Shown: positions 43,830-55,734, counted from the first letter of the stretch. The stretch: 64,000 nucleotides of DNA from Chlorobiaceae bacterium (GCA_012972835.1 JABDHK010000010.1:62001-126000); one strand, 5' to 3'. Notes: a model not told the origin generated them from the sequence alone. Made by a program: numbers and translations.

Positions 43830-45005
43830 ATGACTCAGACTGAAACAGCTGCAAAAAAGAGTGCTGCAAAGAAAACGGTTGCGGTAAAGGTGAAGGCGGA
43901 TGCAACGGTTACGACAACTCCAGAACCCAAAAAAGCAGTAAAGCCTGCTGCAAAAAAGAAGTCAGGCCTGGCTTTTCCGTTCACAGCAATTGTTGGTCAG
44001 GAGGAAATGAAGCTCAGTCTGATCCTCAATATCATCGACCCGAGGATTGGAGGAGTGCTGGTCATGGGTCACAGGGGTACAGGAAAAAGTACTACCGTCA
44101 GGGCGCTTGCTGAAGTGCTTCCTTTGATTGAAAGAGTCGAGGGCGACACCTACAACCGTACTCTTGAGCAGTATCTTGAAGGTGAAGATGCCAAAAAAGG
44201 TGCCAAGGATCTTGATCCCCACTCCATCAGAACCGAACAGATTCCCGTGCCGGTTGTCGACCTTCCTCTTGGCGCTACTGAAGATCGTGTTTGCGGAACC
44301 ATTGATATTGAGCAGGCTCTTACCAGTGGTGTAAAAGCCTTTGAGCCGGGTCTTCTTGCCCAGGCAAACCGCGGGTTCCTCTATATCGACGAGGTCAACC
44401 TGCTTGATGACCATCTTGTTGACGTTCTGCTCGACGTTGCTGCAAGCGGTAAAAACGTTGTTGAACGCGAAGGTATCAGTATTCGTCACCCTGCCCGTTT
44501 TGTGCTTGTCGGTTCCGGCAACCCCGAAGAAGGCGAGCTGCGTCCCCAGCTTCTTGACCGTTTTGGTCTGCATGCACGTATTATCACGATTCTCGATATC
44601 GCAAAAAGAGTTGATATCGTTAAACGCCGCCGTGAGTTCGATGAGGATCCGGATGCCTTTATGAAAAAGTACAATCGCGATCAGACCAAGCTTCAGAAAA
44701 AGATTCAGCAGGCCAAAGATCTTTTGCCGGAAGTTACCATGACCGATGCCGTCCTTACCGATATAGCAAGGCTTTGCATGAATCTTGGTATTGATGGTCA
44801 CCGCGGTGAGCTTACCATAACCCGTACCGCCTATGCACATGCCGCATTCCTTGGGGATACAGTTGTTACCATGAAGCATGTCAAAGAGATTGCAGGTCTC
44901 TGTCTTCGCCACCGTCTGCGCAAGGATCCCCTTGAAACACTTGATGCCGGGGAGAAAATTGATCGTGAACTCGCTAAAGTCCTCGGAGAAGCAGAAGCAG
45001 TATAA
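43830..45005 (+). CDS. bchI: Magnesium chelatase ATPase subunit I
   Basis: 391 residues from ATG 43830; the upstream reading from 43782 has no family support. An unusual Lys/Ala/Val-rich extension (residues 1-45) precedes the AAA domain: GHRGTGKST (about 83) and LYIDEVNLLDDHL (about 183). BchI and BchD form the motor that drives Mg insertion into protoporphyrin IX by BchH, the first step of bacteriochlorophyll synthesis. The stop overlaps the bchD ATG by one base. Confidence 0.95.
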   Translation: MTQTETAAKKSAAKKTVAVKVKADATVTTTPEPKKAVKPAAKKKSGLAFPFTAIVGQEEMKLSLILNIIDPRIGGVLVMGHRGTGKSTTVRALAEVLPLIERVEGDTYNRTLEQYLEGEDAKKGAKDLDPHSIRTEQIPVPVVDLPLGATEDRVCGTIDIEQALTSGVKAFEPGLLAQANRGFLYIDEVNLLDDHLVDVLLDVAASGKNVVEREGISIRHPARFVLVGSGNPEEGELRPQLLDRFGLHARIITILDIAKRVDIVKRRREFDEDPDAFMKKYNRDQTKLQKKIQQAKDLLPEVTMTDAVLTDIARLCMNLGIDGHRGELTITRTAYAHAAFLGDTVVTMKHVKEIAGLCLRHRLRKDPLETLDAGEKIDRELAKVLGEAEAV

Positions 45006-46861
45006 TGATAGCCTTTACCGATATTGTTGGAATGGATCTGGCCAAGCAGGCACTCATGCTGCTGGCCGTTGATTCTGAACTTGGCGGAGTGGTTATTCCT
45101 TCGGCCGTGGGGTCGGGAAAATCGACGATTGCCAGGGCCTTTGCCGATATTCTTCCCAAAGGCACCCCTTTTGTGGAACTTCCCCTGAATGTTACCGAAG
45201 ACCGCCTGATCGGTGGTGTTGATCTGGAGGCAACCCTTGCAACCGGTGTTCGCGTTGTCCAGCACGGCGTGCTTTCTAAGGCGCATGGTGGGGTGCTCTA
45301 TGTTGATTCCATCAGTCTCCTCGACAGCTCGGCGGTGTCGCATATCATGGATGCCATTTCTCGAGGTGAAGTTCTTGTTGAGCGTGAAGGTCTCAGTGAG
45401 GTACACCCGGCAAAATTCATGCTTGTCGGCACCTATGATCCCACTGATGGCGAGGTTCGCATGGGACTGCTCGACCGGATTGGCATTATTGTTCCCTTCA
45501 CCGCCCAGAACGACTACAGGGCGCGCAAGAAAATTGTCAATATTGTGCTTGGCACGAGGGACGAAGAGGATACCCGTGACGAGCTGAATATGCTTGCCGG
45601 TCTTATCCAGGCCGCCCGTGAGCAGTTACCGCACGTATCGATAACCAGCGAGCAGATGCAGGCGCTGATACAGACAGCGATCAGTCTCGGGGTTGAGGGT
45701 AACCGCGTCGATATCTTTACCGTCAGAGCAGCCATAGCCAGTGCGGCCCTCGCTCAGCGCAGCGATGTCGAAGAAGAGGATATGAAACTTGCCATCAAGC
45801 TTGTGCTTATCCCCCGCGCGACCCGCATGCCTGAAAGGGAAGCCGCATCGGATGAGATGCAGCCCCAGGAGGAGCCACCCCAGGAGGAAGAGCCCGAAGG
45901 TGAAGATGAAGAGGCTCCAGCCGATACACCAGACGCTGACGCCGAAGAGGAGCAGAAAGAGACCCCCGACATGATTGAGGAGCTGATGATGGATGCTATT
46001 GAAATGGAGCTGCCAGACAATATCCTCAATATCTCGCTTGCATCGAAAAAGAAAACAACCACCGGAAGCCGTGGTGAAGCCTTGAACAATCGTCGTGGAC
46101 GTTTTGTGAGAGCTCAGCCTGGTGAGATGCGCACCAATAAAGTTGCGCTTATTCCTACACTTATTTCTGCCGCACCGTGGCAGGAGACTCGCAGGCGCGA
46201 TAAAAAAATGGAAGGCAGACCGAAAACTGCTCTTATTATCACCAAAGATGATGTGAAGATCAAGCGCTTCCGGGACAAGTCGGGTACGCTCTTTATTTTT
46301 ATGGTTGATGCCTCAGGTTCCATGGCACTGAACCGTATGCGTCAGGCCAAGGGTGCAGTAGCAAGCCTTCTGCAGAATGCTTATGTCCATCGTGACCAGG
46401 TTGCCTTGATCTCGTTTCGTGGAAAACAGGCACAGGTTCTGCTACCCCCCTCTCAAAGTGTCGATCGGGCAAAACGCGAACTTGACGTGCTTCCTACCGG
46501 TGGTGGCACCCCTCTTGCTTCGGCACTCTATCTCGGATGGGAGACCGCCAAGCAGGCGCGTACAAAGGGTATTTCGCAGATCATGTTTGTGCTGATCACT
46601 GACGGACGGGGAAATATCGGGCTTCAGGCTACCTTTAACCCTGATGCAGAAAAAATTGCAAAGGAAGATCTTGAAAAGGAGATCGAAGCGCTGTCGCTTT
46701 CAATTCAAGCCGATGGTGTTGCCTCTATCGTTATCGATACCCAGATGAACTATCTTTCAAGGGGCGAAGCACCCAAGCTTGCCCAGAAACTTGGTGGACG
46801 TTACTTCTATCTGCCGAACGCAAAAGCTGAACAGATTGTTGAAGCTGCACTGAGCTTTTAA
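45005..46861 (+). CDS. bchD: Magnesium chelatase subunit D
   Basis: 618 residues. The N-terminal AAA-like domain has PSAVGSGKSTIARAF (about residue 33). An acidic, Pro-rich linker (about 275-325) leads to a von Willebrand A domain with the MIDAS motif DASGSM (about 434-439). BchD links the BchI ring to BchH. It is coupled to bchI (TAATG overlap), and a terminator lies just after it. Confidence 0.94.
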   Translation: MIAFTDIVGMDLAKQALMLLAVDSELGGVVIPSAVGSGKSTIARAFADILPKGTPFVELPLNVTEDRLIGGVDLEATLATGVRVVQHGVLSKAHGGVLYVDSISLLDSSAVSHIMDAISRGEVLVEREGLSEVHPAKFMLVGTYDPTDGEVRMGLLDRIGIIVPFTAQNDYRARKKIVNIVLGTRDEEDTRDELNMLAGLIQAAREQLPHVSITSEQMQALIQTAISLGVEGNRVDIFTVRAAIASAALAQRSDVEEEDMKLAIKLVLIPRATRMPEREAASDEMQPQEEPPQEEEPEGEDEEAPADTPDADAEEEQKETPDMIEELMMDAIEMELPDNILNISLASKKKTTTGSRGEALNNRRGRFVRAQPGEMRTNKVALIPTLISAAPWQETRRRDKKMEGRPKTALIITKDDVKIKRFRDKSGTLFIFMVDASGSMALNRMRQAKGAVASLLQNAYVHRDQVALISFRGKQAQVLLPPSQSVDRAKRELDVLPTGGGTPLASALYLGWETAKQARTKGISQIMFVLITDGRGNIGLQATFNPDAEKIAKEDLEKEIEALSLSIQADGVASIVIDTQMNYLSRGEAPKLAQKLGGRYFYLPNAKAEQIVEAALSF

Positions 46862-46867
46862 TGCCGC

Positions 46868-46904
46868 ATGACCTTTCCTCCGCCCTGGATGGAAAGGTCA
46901 TTTT
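46868..46904 (+). terminator. Intrinsic terminator between bchD and bchH
   Basis: ATGACCTTTCC (46868-46878) pairs perfectly with GGAAAGGTCAT (46891-46901), followed by a short T-run. It suggests that bchH has its own promoter or is reached only by readthrough. Confidence 0.75.
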
Positions 46905-46992
46905 CGGAATTATACCGCTTCTTTTATACATTGGAGTGACCGATAATGTTTTTATAAAAGGTTAACCTAATTGTGCCCTACCTCTTACCATC

Positions 46993-49900
46993 ATGTCTAA
47001 TCGTCGAAAAGTAGTAGCTATTGTTGGACTTGAGCAGTATAACGCTGGCCTCTGGAAAAAGATTAAAGGGCTTCTTTCAAGCGAAGCCGATCTGACTCAA
47101 CTCAGTGACGTTGATCTTGAAAAAAAGAATCCTGAAGCAGCAACAGCTATTCAGGATGCCGACTGTGTGTTCATGAGTATGATTAATTTCAAGGAGCAGA
47201 TTGACTGGTTCAAGCTGCAGCTTGATCAATCAACCAATGAGAAGACTGTTTTTGTTTTCGAGTCAATGCCCGAAGCCATGGCATTGACCAAGGTTGGGAA
47301 CTATTCTGTTGGTGACGGAAAGGCCGGGATGCCGGATATGGTTAAAAAAATAGCCAGTATGCTGGTGAAAGGGCGCGACGAAGATGCTCTCTATGGTTAC
47401 ATGAAGCTCATGAAAATCATGCGTACCATTCTCCCGCTTGTGCCTAAAAAGGCAAAGGATTTCAAAAACTGGCTGCTTGTATACTCCTACTGGATGCAGC
47501 CGACGGCAGAGAACATCGCCAATATGTTCCGGCTGATTCTGCGAGAATATTTTGATGAGCAGTTCACTGTCGGGGCAATTGTTGATGTGCCTAACATGGG
47601 TCTCTATCATCCTGATGCCCCGGCATATTTCAAAGACATCAAGAGTTATAAAAACTGGCTGAAAAAACGCGGTATAAATATCGACAAGGGCCAGAAAATC
47701 GCCCTTTTGTTTTTCCGAAAACACCTGCTTCAGGAAAAAACCTACATTGACAACACCATCCGTTCGCTTGAAAAGCATGGAATTCATCTTTTTCCAGCCT
47801 TTGTGACCGGTGTTGAAGGTCATGTGCTGGTTCGTGACTGGTTGATCAAGGAAGAGATCGACACACTGGTGAACATGATGGGCTTTGGTCTTGTAGGGGG
47901 GCCAGCTGGATCGACCAAACCCGGAACTGCTGCTGAAGCACGTCACGAGATCATGACAAAACTTGATGTTCCCTACATTGTAGCGCAGCCACTCCTGACG
48001 CAGGGGTTTGAGTCATGGCATGAGCTCGGTGTCTCACCAATGCAGATGACCTTTACCTATGCTATTCCGGAAATGGATGGCGCGATCTGTCCGGTGATTC
48101 TTGGAGCCTTGCAGGACGGTAAGATAGAGACCGTTCCAGAGCGTATTGATCGGCTTGCCGGTCTTGTCTCTCAGTGGCTCCGTCTGCGTGCTACAGCTAA
48201 CCGTGATAAAAAGCTTGCTTTTATTGTCTATGATTATCCTCCAGGTCTCGGCAAAAAAGCCAGTGCCGCACTGCTCGATGTTCCCAGAACGCTCTTTGCC
48301 GCGCTGCAGCGTCTAAAAAAAGAGGGATATAATGTTGGCCAGTTGCCTGTAAGTTCCGATGCCCTTTTTCATGCACTTGACCAGGCAACTGATCACCAGA
48401 TTCAGCAGAATCGTGCGGATGCCCTTAAAGTCAGCTACGACAGCTTCAAGGAGCTGACAACTTCAAGAGAGCGTGAACGCATTGAAAATCGCTGGCAGAA
48501 ATTTCCCGGTGAAATTGTGCCGATAGGGGAGCATGATGTTTTTGTTGGCGGTTTGCGGTTTGGCAATATCTTTATCGGCGTTCAACCGCGCATCGGTATG
48601 CAGGGTGATCCCATGCGGTTACTTTTTGACAAGGAGAATACACCGCATCACCAATATATAGCGTTTTACCGCTGGATAAGCAGGGAGTTCAAGGCCCATG
48701 CCATGGTTCATGTAGGTATGCATGGATCGGTCGAGTGGATGCCGGGACTGCAGACAGGTCTTACAGGCGACTGCTGGCCTGATGCGCTTCTTGGAGAGGT
48801 ACCGCATATCTATATTTATCCGGTCAATAACCCAAGCGAATCGACCATTGCCAAACGTCGAGGACTGGCCACCATGGTTTCCCATGTAGTGCCTCCGCTC
48901 TCACGTGCCGGTCTTTACAAGGAGCTTCCTGCACTCAAGGATCTTCTTGTTGATTTCCGTGAAAGATATCTGTTAACGTCATCGGAAGGAAGCGGTGATG
49001 GTTCGGGTATCGAAGAGGCCATCATGCAGAAAGCCGAACTTCTCAACCTGACTGATGATTGCCCGAGGCGGGAGAGCGAAGGGTTCGGTGATTTTGTCAG
49101 CAGACTATACATCTATATTGCCGAACTGGAAAACCGTCTGATTTCCAACTCCCTTCATGTTTTTGGTGAGGCAAGTCCACTTGAGTCACAAGTCATCACC
49201 ATCACGGAAACTCTCAAGAATCGAGAAGAAGAGGGCAAGACACTTCCCTTTATTCTTATGACATCGTCAGGGAAAAACGGTCATTATTCCAGCTATGAGG
49301 AACTGACCACCCGGTCAAGAAAAGGCGATGAAGAGGCTATTCGACTTCGCGAGTGGGTTGAGAATGCGTGCCGTAATTTTGTGCAGCAGGTATTTTTTGA
49401 CCGGAAAAATGTAGCGCTGGTTTTTTCTTCGATAACTGGAGGTACCAAGCTTCCTGCTCAATATATGCCCTTTATCGATCAACTGACCCAGGATGGCGCA
49501 AAGCTTCTCTATGCCCTGCGCGACAATACTGGTGAGATGGATTCGCTGATGAGGGTACTGGAGGGACGTTATATCTCTTCAGGCCCTGGAGGTGATCTGG
49601 TGCGTGACGGCGTCAATGTGCTTCCATCCGGACGCAATATCCACTCCATCGATCCCTGGAGAATACCTTCGGTAATGGCTTTCAAACGCGGAACGCTTAT
49701 TGCCGACAGTATTGTGAAACGACATCTTGAAGAAAATGAGGGACACTATCCCGAAACCATTGCCCAGGTATTGTGGGGACTCGATACTATCAAAACAAAA
49801 GGCGAGGCAGTTGCTGTTGTAATCCGGCTTCTCGGTGGTGAACCTGCCTATGATGCGTTTGGTAAAATCAGTCACTACAGCCTTGTGCCGCTTGAAAGGC

Positions 49901-50823
49901 TTGGAAGGCCGCGTATCGATGTTCTTATGCAGCTCAGCCCTATTTTCCGTGATGCCTTTGGTCTTCTCATGGACCAGCTTGACCGGCTTATCAAAGAGGC
50001 AGCAAACGCTGCTGAGCCGATAGAGATGAACTATGTCAAAAAACATGTTGAAGAAGCCGTTGCATCAGGAGTGGAATTCGGTAGTGCTACAGCCCGCCAG
50101 TTCACCCAGGCACCCGGTGCCTACGGTACCTATGTCGATGATATGGTTGAAGACTCTGCATGGGAAACGGATAGTGATCTCGATGACCTGTTCATTCGTC
50201 GAAACTGCAGTGCTTACGGTGGTGGGCGAAAAGGGGAGAAGGAGACCGAGATACTGCAGAAACTGCTCGGCTCTGTTGACCGCGTTGTGCATCAGGTCGA
50301 TTCCACCGAGTTCGGTATTTCTGATATTGATCACTACTTTTCCTCCTCCGGCTCACTCCAGCTTGCAGCAAGACGCAGGAATACGAAGAATGACAATATC
50401 AAGCTCAACTACGTAGAATCCTTCACCTCCGACATCAAGGTGGACGATGCCGATAAATCGTTGCGTATCGAATACCGCTCAAAACTGCTCAATCCAAAGT
50501 GGTTCGAAGGCATGCTGAAACATGGTCATAGTGGTGCAGGAGAGATCAGCAACCGTGTTACCTACATGCTTGGCTGGGATGCCGTAACCAAAAGCGTGGA
50601 CGACTGGGTTTACAAAAAAACTGCCGAGACCTATGCACTTGACCCTGAAATGAGGGAACGGCTTGCAACCCTCAACCCGCAGGCGATCAAGAACATTGTT
50701 GGCCGTATGCTTGAGGCCCACGGACGAGGCATGTGGAAAGCCGATCAGGATATGATCAACGAACTCCAGGAAATCTACGCCGACCTCGAAGACCGCCTCG
50801 AAGGCCTGGTCGACGAAAAATAA
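46993..50823 (+). CDS. bchH: Magnesium chelatase subunit H (BchH/BchS family)
   Basis: 1276 residues, the normal length for BchH. This subunit binds protoporphyrin IX and Mg. Recognisable cobN/Mg-chelatase segments are KGQKIALLFFRKHL (about 232), HVGMHGSVEWMPG (about 576) and GGVFEW-like KRGTL/SIDPWRIPS regions. Green sulfur bacteria carry several H paralogues (bchH, bchS, bchT); the one next to bchI and bchD in Chlorobaculum tepidum is, as I recall, bchS, so this may be its orthologue. It starts 131 bp after bchD. Confidence 0.93.
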   Translation: MSNRRKVVAIVGLEQYNAGLWKKIKGLLSSEADLTQLSDVDLEKKNPEAATAIQDADCVFMSMINFKEQIDWFKLQLDQSTNEKTVFVFESMPEAMALTKVGNYSVGDGKAGMPDMVKKIASMLVKGRDEDALYGYMKLMKIMRTILPLVPKKAKDFKNWLLVYSYWMQPTAENIANMFRLILREYFDEQFTVGAIVDVPNMGLYHPDAPAYFKDIKSYKNWLKKRGINIDKGQKIALLFFRKHLLQEKTYIDNTIRSLEKHGIHLFPAFVTGVEGHVLVRDWLIKEEIDTLVNMMGFGLVGGPAGSTKPGTAAEARHEIMTKLDVPYIVAQPLLTQGFESWHELGVSPMQMTFTYAIPEMDGAICPVILGALQDGKIETVPERIDRLAGLVSQWLRLRATANRDKKLAFIVYDYPPGLGKKASAALLDVPRTLFAALQRLKKEGYNVGQLPVSSDALFHALDQATDHQIQQNRADALKVSYDSFKELTTSRERERIENRWQKFPGEIVPIGEHDVFVGGLRFGNIFIGVQPRIGMQGDPMRLLFDKENTPHHQYIAFYRWISREFKAHAMVHVGMHGSVEWMPGLQTGLTGDCWPDALLGEVPHIYIYPVNNPSESTIAKRRGLATMVSHVVPPLSRAGLYKELPALKDLLVDFRERYLLTSSEGSGDGSGIEEAIMQKAELLNLTDDCPRRESEGFGDFVSRLYIYIAELENRLISNSLHVFGEASPLESQVITITETLKNREEEGKTLPFILMTSSGKNGHYSSYEELTTRSRKGDEEAIRLREWVENACRNFVQQVFFDRKNVALVFSSITGGTKLPAQYMPFIDQLTQDGAKLLYALRDNTGEMDSLMRVLEGRYISSGPGGDLVRDGVNVLPSGRNIHSIDPWRIPSVMAFKRGTLIADSIVKRHLEENEGHYPETIAQVLWGLDTIKTKGEAVAVVIRLLGGEPAYDAFGKISHYSLVPLERLGRPRIDVLMQLSPIFRDAFGLLMDQLDRLIKEAANAAEPIEMNYVKKHVEEAVASGVEFGSATARQFTQAPGAYGTYVDDMVEDSAWETDSDLDDLFIRRNCSAYGGGRKGEKETEILQKLLGSVDRVVHQVDSTEFGISDIDHYFSSSGSLQLAARRRNTKNDNIKLNYVESFTSDIKVDDADKSLRIEYRSKLLNPKWFEGMLKHGHSGAGEISNRVTYMLGWDAVTKSVDDWVYKKTAETYALDPEMRERLATLNPQAIKNIVGRMLEAHGRGMWKADQDMINELQEIYADLEDRLEGLVDEK

Positions 50824-50867
50824 TTTATAGGTACTATAGGTCTCATAAGTCCTATAGTACCTATAAA
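50824..50867. repeat. Perfect 17-bp inverted repeat between bchH and guaB
   Basis: Arms 50824-50840 and 50851-50867 are perfect complements with a 10-nt loop. The sequence is built of TATAGG/CCTATA units. It fills the whole gap between two convergent stops, so it may be a two-way terminator or a member of a dispersed palindrome family. Confidence 0.8.
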
Positions 50868-50871
50868 CTCT

Positions 50872-52377
<1,506 letters not shown>

Positions 52378-52573
52378 TTAAGAGATTACAGCTAAATCAT
52401 TTTTGCCAATTTACAAAAAGTGAGCGTAGAATGACAATGTTAATCACGGGAACATTCCCCTGATCAGCAAGAGATGGGCATAAAGCGGGATAAAAAAGCG
52501 TTTAACAGCAAGTTCAGAAAGAGAATACTTTTAAAAATCAAAATAGAGTGGTAAATTAAAGGCCAGTTTGTTT

Positions 52574-52664
52574 GGAGAGGTCGCATAGTTGGTCTAGTGC
52601 GCTCGCCTGGAAAGCGGGTAGGGTGTTAAAGCCCTCGAGGGTTCGAATCCCTCCCTCTCCGCCA
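52574..52664 (+). tRNA. tRNA-Ser (anticodon GGA), CCA encoded
   Basis: A 7-bp acceptor stem (GGAGAGG with CCTCTCC), anticodon loop CTGGAAA, a long variable arm as in serine tRNAs, and the T-loop GTTCGAATC. CCA at 52662-52664 is in the gene. Confidence 0.93.
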
Positions 52665-52708
52665 TAAATCCTAAGCTATTGATAAAAAGCAACTTAGTTA
52701 CCGAAGAG

Positions 52709-52728
52709 ACCCGCAAAACGCGGGCTTC
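52709..52728 (+). terminator. Short hairpin after tRNA-Ser(GGA)
   Basis: CCCGC (52710-52714) pairs with GCGGG (52720-52724); the following T content is poor (CTTCTG). A similar hairpin follows the tRNA-Ser(GCT) at 55965, and both are preceded by a CTAAG/CTTAG pair, so the two tRNA 3' regions look related. Confidence 0.5.
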
Positions 52729-52877
52729 TGTCATGGTGATGTGCTACAAAGAATCTATTCCCTTCTATTCTTACTGTATTATCACTACTTTTATCGGATC
52801 TTCATTCTCAACTAATACTTTATAACTCTTCGCTTGGTTGGCAGTCCTGCCGATCGTGGAGTTGGGAAATAACCTGC

Positions 52878-53012
52878 TTAGGAGTGGAAGCCCAATACTC
52901 TCTTTTGTTCAGTCCAGTCATGAGCAAGCTCAGAAACACTCTTGCAATCTTCACTTTTTAATTGACTGAACCAGTCATTCGCCTTGGTAATGAGTGTTCC
53001 GTTCGGCACTAC
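52878..53012 (-). pseudogene. Possible recombinase/HTH remnant next to tRNA-Ser
   Basis: 45 codons open between stops on the minus strand. The text NGTLITKANDWFSQLKS, then VSELAHDWTEQKR, resembles the C-terminal helical region of some serine recombinases. The reading frame is broken directly after this. Too short for a firm call. Confidence 0.3.
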
Positions 53013-53018
53013 TCATTT

Positions 53019-53179
53019 ATGAAAAAGTATGTGGCTGTCCATCTGGATGTTTTATCAAACGCTCAGGAAGTAAGAGTGCAGATAATATCCGCTTATACGG
53101 GAAGCTTGGTTATTGTATATTTCATACTGATCGAATATCAGAAGAGGTAGAGCTTGTATTTTTGGAGAAGCTACAATAG
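53019..53179 (+). pseudogene. Frameshifted GNAT acetyltransferase remnant
   Basis: In one frame YVAVHLDVLSNAQE, and in the next DNIRLYGKLGYCIFHTDR with VELVFLEK; together they match the end of GNAT acetyltransferases (L.V...N..A..LYEKLGY.I......LVYLEK). A frameshift near 53075 breaks it, and nothing upstream restores the protein. Confidence 0.5.
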
Positions 53180-53205
53180 TAACTGCCCAACCAGATGGTA
53201 CTCCC

Positions 53206-55647
53206 ATGGCCAAAAAGCAGCAACACAATAATCCCGATTCTCCATCAGAGGTACCCCCTTATCTGGAAGAGCAATCCGGGATTCATCAAGCGAGCAGCCT
53301 GGATAGTTTTCGTGTTTTTCAGGCCATCAATACATGCAATCATACGCTGATTCATGCCGATGAAGAGCTGCTTGCCAGCAATGAACGAATGCGTCTTATT
53401 ATGGCGGCAACTGATGCCGGGATTTGGGAATATGAGATCAGCACCAACACCACTATCTGGTCAGATAAACTGTGGCAACTCTATGGTCTTGATCCCAAAT
53501 GCATTAAGCCTGCTTATGATGCCTGGATCAATACCGTTATTCCGGAGGACAGGGGAGTTGTTGAACTGGCTGTCCAGAAGGCATTGAACACAGGTGGTGA
53601 ATATAGTTGCAGATGGAGAATTCTCGATAGTGATGGAAGACAACGCTGGCTTATGTCCAAAGGCAGTCCATTTAAAGATTCCGCAGGAACGATAGTCAGA
53701 TATGCTGGTGTCGTTATTGATATCACTGAACAACAAAAGAAAGATGATGCACTGAGGGAGAGTGAAGAGCGTTTCAGGATGTTGTTTATGGGGAATATAG
53801 CCGTCATGATTATTCTTGATCCTGCAACCGGCACTATTGTCGATGCCAATCAGTCTGCAGCTGATTTTTACGGGTGGCCGATTGAGGTATTGAAGCAGAT
53901 GAATATTAAACAGATCAATATCCTTACTCCTGAAGAAGTCACGCTTGAGCTGAATAAATGGAAAGGGGAATCGCTGGGCAAAAAACATCTTTTCTTTTTT
54001 CACCGCCGCGCCGATGGTTCTGTTCGTGATGTTGAAATATTTGCCCAGAAAATTGTGGTACAGGGCAAAGAGCTTGTTTACGATATCATTAACGATATCA
54101 CTGAACGCAGGCAAGCCGAGCAGGCATTGCAGTCAAACGAAAGAAAATTTCGCTCCATTACTGAGCAAATGGCGGAGATGGTATTTGTGACCGACACCAA
54201 TGGATCATTAACCTATGTATCACCAGCCGCAGAAAACCTTTTCGGTTATTATCCCCATGAGATGACGGGCCACTTGTTTACCGAATACCTGGCGGAAGAG
54301 GATATTTCCAGAGCCTTCGCTCTTTTCCAGGAAACTTTGTTACAGCATTTGCACACCAGGATAGTCGAATTAAAGTTGTGCAGAAAACACGCTTCTCTTT
54401 TTGATGGTGAAGTTCACTTTCAATATTATCAGGACAATGAATCTGCCGGTATGATCGGCATGATCCATGATGTTACTGAACGGAAACATCAGGAAAACCT
54501 TCGTAAGCAATATGAGGAGGCGTTACAGGAAAGTGAGCAATTTCTCGCAAGTATCTACCAGGAGGTTAATCACTCTATTTTTGTTGTTGACGTTCGCCCC
54601 GACGGAGGCTTCCGATTCAAGGGCATTAACCCCATTCATGAAAAACTTACTGGCATAAACAATGAAGAGATAGTTGGAAAAACACCAGAAGAGTTTCTTG
54701 ATCACGACGTTGCCGCAGCGATCATCCATAACTATGAATCTTGTATTCAGGAGGGGCAGGCAATACACTACGCAGAGTCTATTCCTTTCCTTGGTAAAAA
54801 TACCTACTGGGATACGACCCTTAACCCTGTTCGCAATGAGAGTGGTCATATTTACAGAATTATCGGCACCAGCAAAAACGTCACCGAACAGAAACAATTG
54901 CTTAATCAGTTGATTGCGTCCAAAGAAAAAGCAGAGGAGAGCGATAGAGTGAAATCAGCGTTTCTGGCAAATATCAGCCATGAAATACGCACGCCGATGA
55001 ACGGTATTCTTGGTTTTTCAGCACTGCTGAAAGAGTCTGATCTCTCCGGTGAGGAGATGAACCAGTATATCGACCTCATTCAAAAAAGCGGGCAACGTAT
55101 GCTTGATCTCATTAATGATCTTCTCGATATTTCACGTATTGATGCCGAAGAGACCAAAGTGCACATAACCGAAACGCCGCTTAATGACCTTATGCATCAG
55201 CTTCATGCCTTTTTCAAGTATGAAGCTGTAACAAAAGGGTTGCGTTTGACCTGTGCCACAGGGCTTTCCGACAGCGAAAGCACCATTAACACCGATAGCG
55301 GTAAGCTGAACCAGATTCTGACAAATCTTGTCAAGAATTCCCTGAAATTTACCCAATACGGAGGGATTGATTTCGGATATATCCGGAAAAATGGAATCCT
55401 GGAGTTTTATTGTATCGATTCAGGCATGGGTATTCCCGCTGAGATGCAAAATAAAGTTTTTGATCGCTTCCAGCAGGTGGACAACACCTTGACCAGAGGC
55501 CACGAAGGAGCCGGACTCGGCTTGAGTATTACCAAGGCATTCGTTCACATGCTTGGCGGCACGATTCGAGTTGAATCGGTAGAGGGCGAGGGGAGTACCT
55601 TTTTATTCACGCTACCCTATAACCCTATATTGCGACAAAACAGTTGA
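53206..55647 (+). CDS. Multi-PAS sensor histidine kinase
   Basis: 813 residues, no membrane span, so probably a cytoplasmic sensor. Four PAS/PAC units start near residues 62, 192, 315 and 445. The HisKA domain has the phospho-His in ANISHEIRTPMNGILGFS (about 588), and the ATPase domain has NLVKNSLKF, DSGMGIP and GAGLGLSITKAF. There is no receiver domain and no regulator gene beside it. It lies between two tRNA-Ser loci and follows a patch of decayed genes. Confidence 0.9.
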   Translation: MAKKQQHNNPDSPSEVPPYLEEQSGIHQASSLDSFRVFQAINTCNHTLIHADEELLASNERMRLIMAATDAGIWEYEISTNTTIWSDKLWQLYGLDPKCIKPAYDAWINTVIPEDRGVVELAVQKALNTGGEYSCRWRILDSDGRQRWLMSKGSPFKDSAGTIVRYAGVVIDITEQQKKDDALRESEERFRMLFMGNIAVMIILDPATGTIVDANQSAADFYGWPIEVLKQMNIKQINILTPEEVTLELNKWKGESLGKKHLFFFHRRADGSVRDVEIFAQKIVVQGKELVYDIINDITERRQAEQALQSNERKFRSITEQMAEMVFVTDTNGSLTYVSPAAENLFGYYPHEMTGHLFTEYLAEEDISRAFALFQETLLQHLHTRIVELKLCRKHASLFDGEVHFQYYQDNESAGMIGMIHDVTERKHQENLRKQYEEALQESEQFLASIYQEVNHSIFVVDVRPDGGFRFKGINPIHEKLTGINNEEIVGKTPEEFLDHDVAAAIIHNYESCIQEGQAIHYAESIPFLGKNTYWDTTLNPVRNESGHIYRIIGTSKNVTEQKQLLNQLIASKEKAEESDRVKSAFLANISHEIRTPMNGILGFSALLKESDLSGEEMNQYIDLIQKSGQRMLDLINDLLDISRIDAEETKVHITETPLNDLMHQLHAFFKYEAVTKGLRLTCATGLSDSESTINTDSGKLNQILTNLVKNSLKFTQYGGIDFGYIRKNGILEFYCIDSGMGIPAEMQNKVFDRFQQVDNTLTRGHEGAGLGLSITKAFVHMLGGTIRVESVEGEGSTFLFTLPYNPILRQNS

Positions 55648-55734
55648 AAAAAAAGAAAATGACTGAGATCTCTTTTTTTTCTGGCATTTCGATAAGGATT
55701 CACTATCTTTGACACCTGTTCTTTACAAACTACT

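Noticed and set aside
43962-44912. 316-residue open frame antisense to bchI
   Set aside because: Mirror of a well-conserved coding gene; no family pattern and no ribosome site.
53206-55647. Multi-PAS kinase as direct partner of the gas vesicle regulator
   Set aside because: 15 kb away, different neighbourhood, no sequence evidence for pairing; kept only as something to test.
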